Source: Acanthamoeba castellanii str. Neff (Eukaryota > Discosea > Longamoebia > Acanthamoebidae). Taken from it: a stretch of DNA of 28,754 bases. Positions 8,074 through 16,087 of this stretch are shown here, piece after piece. Within the stretch, counting starts at the first letter, position 1, and each line of letters begins with the position of its first letter. The stretch is from assembly GCF_000313135.1 (NCBI RefSeq), contig NW_004457554.1, positions 597,264-626,017 on the forward strand, given 5' to 3'. The translations under genes and the position numbers were made by a program. The notes under the pieces were generated by a model. The model was not told the origin of the DNA. It searched no databases and worked only from the letters and a program-made list of their open reading frames with translations.

Positions 8074-9270
8074 TCATTGGCCCTCCATGTTGACGCCAAG
8101 GCCCTTGAGCCCGGCGCGGCCTGAGCTGGCGGCCGGGTGGCCCTCGTTGTGCGGGTCGACCGTGTCCCAGCCAACCTCCTTCTGCTGGGCTGAGCTCACC
8201 ACCGGCATCGACCGGCCGCCCTTGTTCAGGCCCGCGCTGCCGCCCCACGGCGTTCGCGCGCGGCTGACTGACAGCACGCGCGCGCCTTCGTCCAGGTTCG
8301 CCGTCGGCGCGCTGTCCCTGGTCGGGTCGCCTCCTCGCGTTCTGTGTACGGCCGCGATCAGCACAATGTGGCGTGTGTGTGTCGTGTGTCGTGTGTGTTT
8401 GTGAAGCGAACGGGTGAAGCAAGGGTGCGTACCGTCGGGCGTCCTCGCCGGCTTGGATGTTGGCGAGCTTGGCGGCGTCGCTCTGGCCGTGCAGCCGGGA
8501 GGGCGCGTCTTGGCATAGTCGAGCTCGTCGCAGATGTCGTCGATGGGCTCCTCGCCGAGCTTCTGCAGGATGTCCGATCCGAACGCGCGCACGAAGAAAT
8601 TACACTGCACACAAAGCCGGTCATCAGCCATTGATCTTCGATGATGAAGAAGAAGAGGGCGTGTACGGAGGTCTGGTCGGTGCCGGAGACTGAGCGACAG
8701 ACGTCGTCTGCCGACTCCTCCTTCCGCATGCCGCGCGACTTGAGCAGGTTGGCCACCATCCCGCACACTGCGCATGCACCCACGATCGTATCAGTCAGCC
8801 TACCATTCCATAGAGCACAGACCAAGTCGCGGAAGAAGAAGAAGCAGCAAAAGAAGAAGCGGAACGGTGATCGTACTGCGGTGGCCTTCATCCGGCTGCT
8901 CACTACTGCGGAAGAGCGCCGACGTGCTGCTGCCAAAGTCGCGGTCCAGACCAGCCTCGGCCTCGGCCTCGTCTACGCTCTCGGTGGAGGGCGCCAGGAG
9001 GTCCCGCGCGTCGCCGGTGTAGTGGCTATGGAAGAAGCGGTCGGCCGAGCTGCCAAAGTCGCGGTCGCCTGCACTGCCGCTGGCGTCTGCCTTGGCGCCT
9101 GCCTTGGCGCTGGGCTGGAAGAAGCGGGCGGACGAGCTGCCAAAGTCGTGCTCGCCTTGGTCGGGTAGGGCGGGTGTGGCGCCCCTGCGGCTGGGTCGAG
9201 CCTCGTCCATCTTCAGCCCGGTCGAGCCGCCACGCATCTCCCTCTCCTCAAAGTTTTGAACGGGAAACAT
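8074..9270 (-). pseudogene. Paralogue B of the tandem pair, with a 1-nt frameshift in exon 3
   Basis: The four exons correspond to paralogue A: 9270-8877, 8767-8667, 8604-8433 and 8341-8074. The N-terminus MFPVQNFEE is shared, but three DFGSxxxxF motifs (EHDFGSSSARFF, DRDFGSSADRFF, DRDFGSSTSALF) replace the single one of A. The Cys positions are conserved. After DELDYAKT in exon 3, one G:C pair is missing near 8506 compared with A, so the frame leaves the conserved SRL..QSDA...GEDARR stretch. The final exon is intact and nearly identical to A. Retaining the 91-nt last intron (8342-8432) would return to the correct frame. It could be a recent pseudogene, a sequence error, or a gene using the retained-intron form. 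Copy count and motif expansion suggest tandem duplication followed by repeat growth. Confidence 0.65.
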
Positions 9271-9588
9271 GACAGTCTATTTGTCTGTGTACTTGGATGA
9301 ATCAATGATTGAATGAAGGCTTATTATGTTGGAAAAGGCTGGCTCCTTGTTGAATTTGAATACAACATCTTTGTACCGTTGCTGGAGACCGCGACCATCT
9401 CGAGAAGACGGCCCCGTGTGGGCTCAGCCGAACCCCTCGTCCCCTTCTCGCACATCTCGTACCCTGCTCCTCTTGCTTTCCGCTCAAAATGCTCCCCGTT
9501 TTCAAATTCCGCCGAAACGTTTGCGAACAAGTCGCGAAAAGTAATTAAAACGAAAAGAAATCCGAAATATAAAAAGACATCCACAGAG
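9271..9588. promoter_or_regulatory. Divergent intergenic region between paralogue B and MED17
   Basis: This 318-bp spacer lies between two divergent start codons. It becomes A/T-rich on the MED17 side (9535-9580). TATAAAAA at 9568-9575 ends 13 bp before the MED17 ATG. It could be a TATA box only if the transcript has almost no 5' leader or starts further downstream, so the call is weak. No gene is seen in the spacer. Confidence 0.35.
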
Positions 9589-12500
9589 ATGGAGGGAGCT
9601 GCGGATGGCGTGCGTGTGACGGTGGATGCGGCATGGAGCGACGACCGGAAGGTGCTCTGCTACCTCGAAGAACCCGCCAATCCTGCCGCCGTCACCGAGC
9701 AGCTCGAAACGTACTCGACGAGTGCCCCCCCCCCGATTTAATCTCTTTTCATTCACAAATCATTTGCAGAACATTTTATTGATTTATGTTGGACCCGCGT
9801 ATGTAGGGAGAAGGACGCGCAGGAGCTGTTCACGCAGCGAGCGCGGCAGGTGGACTTTTTCAAGTACGAGAAGGGCCGCAGCGGCAAGGGCGATGAAGAG
9901 GGCGCCGAGGCGCGGACCCGGGAAGCACAGAAGAAGCGCGAGGAGCGCATGCGCCTCGAAGCCACTCGCCGCGACGCCATCTTCGCACGCATGCGGTCCG
10001 CACCACTACCCTTCCCTCGCCACACGCACGACACACACGACACACGACACACGACACACACGACACACACGACACACACGACACACACGACACACACGAC
10101 ACACACGACACACGACACACGACACACGACACACGACACACGACACACGCACACGCGCGCCGGGCTGACCGCTGATTGCGCCATCAGGCATGCGATGGGC
10201 GAGATGGAGCTCATGTTTGGGTTCATAGACATGGCCCAGCGCGGGGAGCACCTCGCCACGGCCCTCATCCAGAAGCAGCCGCCTCCGGTCTCGCGGGCGG
10301 TCGATTCGCAGGCCTTCACCATCCTCGCCAAGCAGAAGGTGCCCTCCCTCCCCCAAGAACAACGATCGCCCTCGTCTCTCCTGCTCACTCACCTGCGTCT
10401 GTTGCGATGTGTCGTGTGTGTCGTGCGTGTCGTGTGTCGTGTGTGTCGTGCGATGTGTGTGCCGTGCGTGTCGTCCACCCAACCAAACAGCAACTGGAGA
10501 AGGCGGCGACGGACCTGACGAAGGCGGCGACCCGTCTGCGGACGCTGGTGGCGAGGGAGAAGCGATACAACGACGAGATCCTCACCCTCCGCAAGGAGGT
10601 GAAGCTCCGCGGCCGGCCGCCCCGCGCCATCGTGGCCGAATACGCCATCCCCTGCAGCGGCAGCAGTGCCGGTAACTCTTCTTCTTCTTAAGAATCCCCT
10701 CTCCGCATCGGTTGATCTCATCCGACACACGCACACGCACACGCACACACGCACGCACACGCACCACCGCACACGACGCTGGGCTCGTGTAGATGCGTGT
10801 GAGGTGGATTTGCGGAAGACGCGCACGGGCGAGGTTGTAGTGCACATGGCCCCTTCGCGCGTCGACAAGTCGCTGCGAATCCTCACCACCCACCAACACT
10901 CCACCTACTCCCTCCCGCTTGCTTCTCAAGGTAAGACCAACGATGCACGACACGCGCACGACGCACGCACGACACGCGCATGCACACACCGCACGCACGG
11001 CACGGCACGGCACGACACGCACGGCTTCTCACGTGGTGCTCGCTTCATAGGACGAGAAGACGCCGAGGAGGCGACCGGCGCCACCGCCACGATCGCGCTC
11101 CTGTCGCGCGCCCTTCGATCTCAGTTCTGCGCCGAACTCTTCCGCGAGGTGCGCCCCACATTCCACATTCTCCGCCTTCCACATTTCACATTCCGTTGCC
11201 TGTTCGCTCACCTTCACTGACCGCGATCAGCTGTCGGAGGGCGTGTCGGAGGCGACGCGCCAGGGCCACAAGTCGGAGTGGTGGTGGTCCAACCACGCCC
11301 ACGTGTTCGAGAACGAGATCACCTTCTACGACGCCACCATCCGCGCACGCCCGCTCTCCATCCGCCTCGCCTCGTCCCGCACCGCCCCTCCCGTACCCTC
11401 TCCCTCACTTTGCGTGCGTGTGCGATCACGCGTGTGCGGTCGTGCGTGTCGTGTCGTGTGTCATGAATGTGAAGAATGCTGATAGTTGAGCAGGATGGTA
11501 CGGAGTGGGTGGAGGGCATGGGCGAGGAGGACGCGCTGGCCGTGCACCACTACGACGAAGACGAGCACAAGGACGGGGAGGGCAACATCGCCGACACCCT
11601 CACCGTCCTCCTCTTCAAACTCTGGCGACAACACGTACGTGTTAAGACGTGTGTGTGATGTGTGTGTCGTGTGTGTCGTGTGTGTGGTGTGTGTGTTCTC
11701 ACACCAATGTCTTTCGGCTCACGCGCTGCCTGCTTCCCAGCAAGACCAGCTGCTCCGATTGCAGATCAATCCGGCGCCCCCGACTCCGCCCTCGCGAAGG
11801 TACCACAGCGACCAAGCACACCCACCATCGCACACGACTCGTGGAAGAGGAGCTGCGATGCAAGCCGAGGCTGACTGGTGCGTGCGTGCAGAGTGGGAAT
11901 TCGGATGGCCAACGCGCTGTTCGACACGTTCCGGCACCACTGCCTGCGTCAGCGCCTGCACGCCCGTCTGAGCGCCCTCTGCGCATCGACGCCCTTCCTC
12001 GCCACCCACTGGTTCCTCTCGCCCAAATCGCCCACCGTCTCCTCCTTCAACGTCCTCTTCGCCTCCAGGTGAGTGTCTGGTTCTGTGTGCGTGTCATGCG
12101 TGTCGTCTCATGGCTGCGAGGCTGCGTTCCTCAATTCACTGTGCGTGCGTCGTGTGTTGTGTTGTGTGTCGTGTGTGTGTGTCGTGTGTGCAGCTTGGTT
12201 GTGCACGTAGTCGTGGACGGCACCAAGATCGTGTGCGGAAGCGCCAAGCCTATCTTCTCCGACGAAGAGTTCATCGAGTACCTGCTCATGCAGCTCTCCC
12301 ACCGCCTGCTCGGCGGTACCGCCCCCATTCCTCCCCCCCCCAATCACTCGTTGTTCCCCCGATGTCACCCCCAGTGCTGCCGCGCACTATATCTCACGGG
12401 CGTGGGCCGGTGACTCGTCATTCCAGATCTACATCAGGCGGCCATGCAAGAGGGGCGCCCGGTGGAGAAACGCGACCTCTCGCTGCTCTTCCAGTCACTC

Positions 12501-12934
12501 GCCGACAAGGCCACCACCATGTACGTCTCTTCTCTCTTTTTCTTTCATTTTTCTTGATTGACGTTTCGATCGAAAAAATAACAAAAAAAACAAATAGAGA
12601 GGTGAGTCTGGTGTCGCTCGTGCAGTCGCACCAGCTGCAGATCATGCAGAAGGTGATGATCGCCGAGGAGGACCACGCGACTGCGACTGCTTCTGCTGCC
12701 GCAGGGCGCGGCAGTGCGGGCAAGGAGCCGGGCGCCGGGGACAAGCCTGCTGCCATCGGCGGCCGAGGCGCGACGGCGAGCCAAAGTGTGGTCACGTCGC
12801 ACCACTTCTTCCCGCTGACCACCGCGTTGGGCGGGGCTGCGGGTGGCCTGCCGGCCTCGTCGAGGAGCCGCAGAGACGCCACCTACGCCGTCGTCCTCCA
12901 GCGCTGGCTGCACCTGGCCGCCACCGAGCGGTGA
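9589..12934 (+). CDS. MED17: Mediator complex subunit 17 (MED17)
   Basis: Thirteen exons: 9589-9710, 9807-9995, 10188-10338, 10491-10671, 10793-10930, 11051-11148, 11231-11392, 11494-11634, 11741-11799, 11892-12068, 12194-12315, 12427-12520 and 12598-12934. Every junction is in frame and gives 656 residues, close to animal MED17. MED17 is the head-module scaffold of Mediator, linking it to RNA polymerase II. Supporting features: a coiled segment (QLEKAATDLTKAATRLRTL) before KRYNDEILTLRKEVKLRG, then a VDLRKTRTGEVVVHM block; and the FCAELFRELSEG...HVFENEITFYD block, which fits the ELFxQLxxEA...VxNxI part of the family. The call rests on this order and length rather than on one diagnostic motif. 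Several introns hold TGTGTCG or CACACGA repeats. The Ala/Gly-rich stretch in the last exon looks disordered. Confidence 0.7.
10019..10158. repeat. Intronic CACACGA/CACGACACA array in MED17
   Basis: About 140 bp of 7- to 9-bp C/A-rich units (the reverse complement of the TGTGTCG family) lie in MED17 intron 2. Although the gene is on the plus strand, the orientation is opposite to that in the MurL-like intron, so these arrays are not oriented by transcription. Confidence 0.9.
10715..10775. repeat. Intronic CACACG repeat in MED17
   Basis: A CACACGCACACG-type run lies in MED17 intron 4, just upstream of the acceptor at 10791-10792. Confidence 0.6.
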
Positions 12935-12996
12935 CCGAAACAAAAACGCAAACAATTTATGTGTCGACGTTCATTAATTTGTGGTTGCTGCACAAA

Positions 12997-13572
12997 TAAG
13001 AATTGGAGCGAAGAAGCACAAGGAGGGACATCATCAAAGAGCAAGCGAGTTGTAGTGATAGAGTAGACAAGACAATGGGAGCGGCGAGCATCAAGGGTTT
13101 GGTTCTGATGGAGACGGTGTTCCCGAGTCCCGACGGCTACACGGTGTTCGATGATCCCCAGATGAAGAAGCAGCTGGTGAAGGAGCTCAAGAAGGGCACC
13201 ATCAAGCCCCCCACCGCCAGCGACGAACTAGACATCGATGAAGACCTTGAAACAAAAATAGATCAGGTGCGTTTATGTCTTTCTTCTTTTTATTTTTTCT
13301 TTTCGATTACCAATGAATGAATTGAATTGATTAAATGGAAGAGCTGACCGGCTGGCCAATGTGGCTGAGGTGTGGATCTAGATGGCGCGAGAGATCTGGC
13401 AGTTCTACGATCCCAAGAATCTGGGCAGCATCAACAAGAAGGCGGCCGAGAAGTTCCTGAAGGATTGCTTCCAGCTCTACTCCCTTCGCAAGCGCTGCAA
13501 GGCCCCCAAGGAGGCTCTTGGCCCGGGTACGCCGAACTCTTTTGAGTGAGATGGTTGATGCTACGCGAATCG
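12997..13572. repeat. Left copy of a segmental duplication (EF-hand-like gene)
   Basis: It matches 14144-14722 almost base for base, from taagaattggagcg through exon 1, intron 1, exon 2 and the first part of intron 2. Identity continues to the last base before the N gap, so the right end of the duplication is unknown. Differences are mainly small indels in the 5' leader and intron 1. Confidence 0.9.
13075..13526 (+). pseudogene. Partial copy of the EF-hand-like gene (exons 1-2 only)
   Basis: Exons 13075-13266 and 13382-13526 encode the same 112 residues as the complete copy at 14230; only two silent base changes are seen in the 337 coding bases. Intron 2 begins normally but runs into the N gap at 13573. 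After the gap no exon 3 is present. The true exon 3 is 272 bp and would not fit in the 134 N shown unless the gap size is arbitrary. It may be a truncated tandem duplicate, a second allele placed beside the first by the assembler, or an intact gene whose end is lost in the gap. Confidence 0.7.
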
Positions 13573-13706
13573 NNNNNNNNNNNNNNNNNNNNNNNNNNNN
13601 NNNNNNNNNNNNNNNNNNNNNNNNNNNNNNNNNNNNNNNNNNNNNNNNNNNNNNNNNNNNNNNNNNNNNNNNNNNNNNNNNNNNNNNNNNNNNNNNNNNN
13701 NNNNNN
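13573..13706. other. Assembly gap (134 N)
   Basis: A run of N begins exactly where the left duplicate would continue into intron 2. Frames drawn across it are meaningless. Confidence 0.99.
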
Positions 13707-14143
13707 ACCACTGTCTCGCACATGGTCTCACATACCTCTGTGTAGGGACCATTGGCCGTGTGCACGTCCTCCACCAAGTGCCAGCTCCATGTACACCATC
13801 TGCGCTTCCCTGTGTGACCGCGACCTCGTCCTCGCCCATATGCGACATCACCACCAACCACACACCATCAAAAAGCCCATGCCAAGGTACTTCAATTTCA
13901 ATCAAACATTGACAAATCTACATACCGAATCTCACTTGTACATGGCCACAGGACCCCCCTACCATCGCGACTTAAGAAATGGCATCACAGCCTGCTTTAC
14001 ACCGCGCAACACACCAATCTAGATCTTCAGCGAGGATGAACAAAACTAGTTTCTTCTCCATTTCCCGTTGTGACGCAGTGTTGCGCCATCAGTCTACAAA
14101 AATCCGATTCAGTGGCCAATGGCGCTACTGGCGGAAGCCGCCT
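13707..14143. other. Unassigned segment between the two duplicate copies
   Basis: This 437-bp stretch has no counterpart in the complete copy. It is richer in A/T than nearby exons. On the plus strand an open stretch from ATG 13789 can be joined across a possible intron (donor AG|gtact near 13886-13890, acceptor cacag near 13951) to a short end with stop TGA at about 14036. The product would be about 60 residues, and I recognise nothing in it. It may be a misplaced contig fragment or the remnant of another gene. Confidence 0.3.
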
Positions 14144-14722
14144 TAAGAATTGGAGCGAAGAAGAACAAGGAGGGCACACGACATCAAAGAGCAAGCGAGT
14201 AGAGTTGTAGTGATAGAGTAGACAAGACAATGGGAGCGGCGAGCATCAAGGGTTTGGTTCTGATGGAGACGGTGTTCCCGAGTCCCGACGGCTACACGGT
14301 GTTCGATGATCCCCAGATGAAGAAGCAGCTGGTGAAGGAGCTCAAGAAGGGCACCATCAAGCCCCCCACCGCCAGCGACGAACTAGACATCGATGAAGAC
14401 CTTGAAACAAAAATAGACCAGGTGCGTTTATGTCTTCTTTTTATTTATTCTTTTCGATTACCAATGAATGAATTGAATTGATTAAATGGAAGAGCTGACC
14501 GGCTGGCCATGTGGCTGAGGTGGGGATCTAGATGGCGCGAGAGATCTGGCAGTTCTACGATCCCAAGAATCTGGGCAGCATCAACAAGAAGGCGGCCGAG
14601 AAGTTCCTGAAGGATTGCTTCCAGCTCTACTCCCTTCGCAAGCGCTGCAAGGCCCCCAAGGAAGCTCTTGGCCCGGGTACGCCGAACTCTTTTGAGTGAG
14701 ATGGTTGATGCTACGCGAATCG
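14144..14722. repeat. Right copy of the segmental duplication
   Basis: Partner of 12997-13572. It continues without a break into exon 3 of the complete gene. The 5' leader has small insertions relative to the left copy (acacg and agtag-type), and intron 1 is a few bases shorter. Confidence 0.9.
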
Positions 14723-15023
14723 CTCACATCTCGATGAATGGTGAATGCCAGGCGTTGACATGAGCAAGGCCACGGCCGCTGCCTACGCGATGCTGGATCC
14801 CTCCAACACGGGCATGGTGTCCGAGAGGCAGTTCATCGAGTTCATCAACGAATGCGATCTCGACGAGATCGTGGGCTCGTACACCGGCCAGACCGGCCCG
14901 AAGGACATCAACTCGCGCCTGCCGCAGTCGATGATGTTCGATCCCTCCACGCTGCCCAAGGACTCTGCCGTCAAGGTGGGCGAGATCAAGTTCCGTGACT
15001 ACAACCAGGGTGTGGAGGGCTAA
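14230..15023 (+). CDS. EF-hand-like domain protein (complete copy)
   Basis: Three exons: 14230-14421, 14532-14676 and 14752-15023; 202 residues. Two helix-loop-helix units are visible: FYDPKNLGSINKKAAEKFL (72-90) and AMLDPSNTGMVSERQFIEFI (125-144). Both have the EF-hand spacing with Asp at loop position 1 and Gly at position 6. Position 12, normally Glu, is Ala in the first loop and Gln in the second, so calcium binding may be weak or lost. The C-terminus (QSMMFDPSTLPKDS...FRDYNQG) is not a third hand. The pairing is similar to calmodulin-superfamily adaptors, but I cannot assign an orthologue. A partial duplicate lies 1.15 kb upstream. Confidence 0.8.
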
Positions 15024-16087
15024 GATGCTGCTTCCCGCAACCACAGCTCGAATCCTCGCACCTCGTTCATCCTCTCCTCTTCCTTCTCGTTCAGTCTGCA
15101 TCTTTTTGATGCACGGCCAAGGGGAGAGACGAGGCTCAAGGTGTGAAGCATCGCTTGTACACAAGAAGAAGAAAGAAGAGTTATACAGAGGAAAGCTCAA
15201 ACGCTGACAACGGGAAAGGTCCTCCTTGTGGCTGTGACTTCGCGAAGATCTTGTTGAGCCGACGATGTTGCGGGGGAGTCGTACTACCCTTCATCAGAAC
15301 CTGGAGATGCGGTCACTGGTCCTCGCCTTCGTCGTCACTGAAGATGGAGAGATCTTGTGAGCTGAGTAGCAACGGCAGGCACAGGAGCCGTTGGTGCGTG
15401 TACCCCTGCTCTTAGTCTTCTTGCTCTTCTTCTTCTTGTTGCTGCTGCTGCGCCAGAAGATCAAGTTCCCGTTGGCAGCGAAGCATGCAGCGCAGCAAGC
15501 GCGCATCGGCCAAGCACACTGACAATTTGTGCTAGAGGCGCGCTGTTTGGACAGCTGCGAGTATGCGGGCGTGCTCGAACTCTTGTTGGGAAGTCATAAG
15601 TAGGGAGGGTAACGGGTAGCGTTAGCCATCGCCTTCATCCTGTGATTCGCTCTACTCGCAATGTTCGTGCCGATCATGGAGCTTCGGAAGAAGGGCAAGT
15701 GTGGAGGAACGTACTTGCGGTCGGCGGCGGAGGCGCCGTATCGACACGGTCGGACGAAGGAGAAGAGTTGCTGCTCATGTTGCTTGCTTTGTTGGTGAGG
15801 AGAGTCAAACAAAAGAATTGCTGTCCTACCGGCCACGCCGGCGTGACCCGTCTCTTTGCCGGCATAACTTTGCCTGCGCCTGCCTCAGCCGCTACTGCCC
15901 CCCCCCCAATGACGAGGTTACAGGAGAACTGCCAGCTCGGCGGTGAAGGTGAGTGCGCTCGTGTTCAGCTGCATCTGCTCAATTCAAAAAACAATACTAC
16001 TCGCATTGATTGCAGCAGCTGGGTGGGGGCGGGGGGAAGGTGCTCCGTTCAGGCTTTGCGGAGGCGGGTGCTCAAGAGCAGAGCGGC
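15024..16087. other. Long intergenic or unresolved region
   Basis: About 1.06 kb lies between the EF-hand stop and the stop of the CUE protein. No gene can be resolved with confidence. It contains Gln/Lys codon repeats (15415-15455), a C9 run near 15899 and G-rich tracts near 16021-16040. A minus-strand candidate at 15412-15597 is listed separately. A short plus-strand ATG frame at 15909 followed by a good donor (gaaggtgagt) is too short to support. Confidence 0.4.
15412..15597 (-). pseudogene. Possible small ORF interrupted by an in-frame TAG
   Basis: Starting from ATG 15597, one frame reads MTSQQEFEHARILAAVQTARL, then TAG (15534-15532), and stays open in the same frame to TAA 15414-15412. 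The later part includes ARLLRCMLRCQRELDLL and a Gln/Glu-rich end. Codon use and composition look coding on both sides of the stop. A possible upstream exon begins at ATG 15778 (MSSNSSPSSDRVDT) and could join in phase. The CxxxC pair recalls small Tim chaperones, but one pair alone is not enough for that call. It could be a disabled gene, a sequence error, or chance. Confidence 0.25.

Noticed and set aside
9753..10482. Minus-strand frames of about 200 codons over the MED17 5' exons
   Set aside because: They consist largely of translated C/A repeat (CVVCRVSC periodicity) and antisense of MED17 exons.
13518..14022. Frames running across the N gap
   Set aside because: The gap translates as X; joining the two sides has no support.
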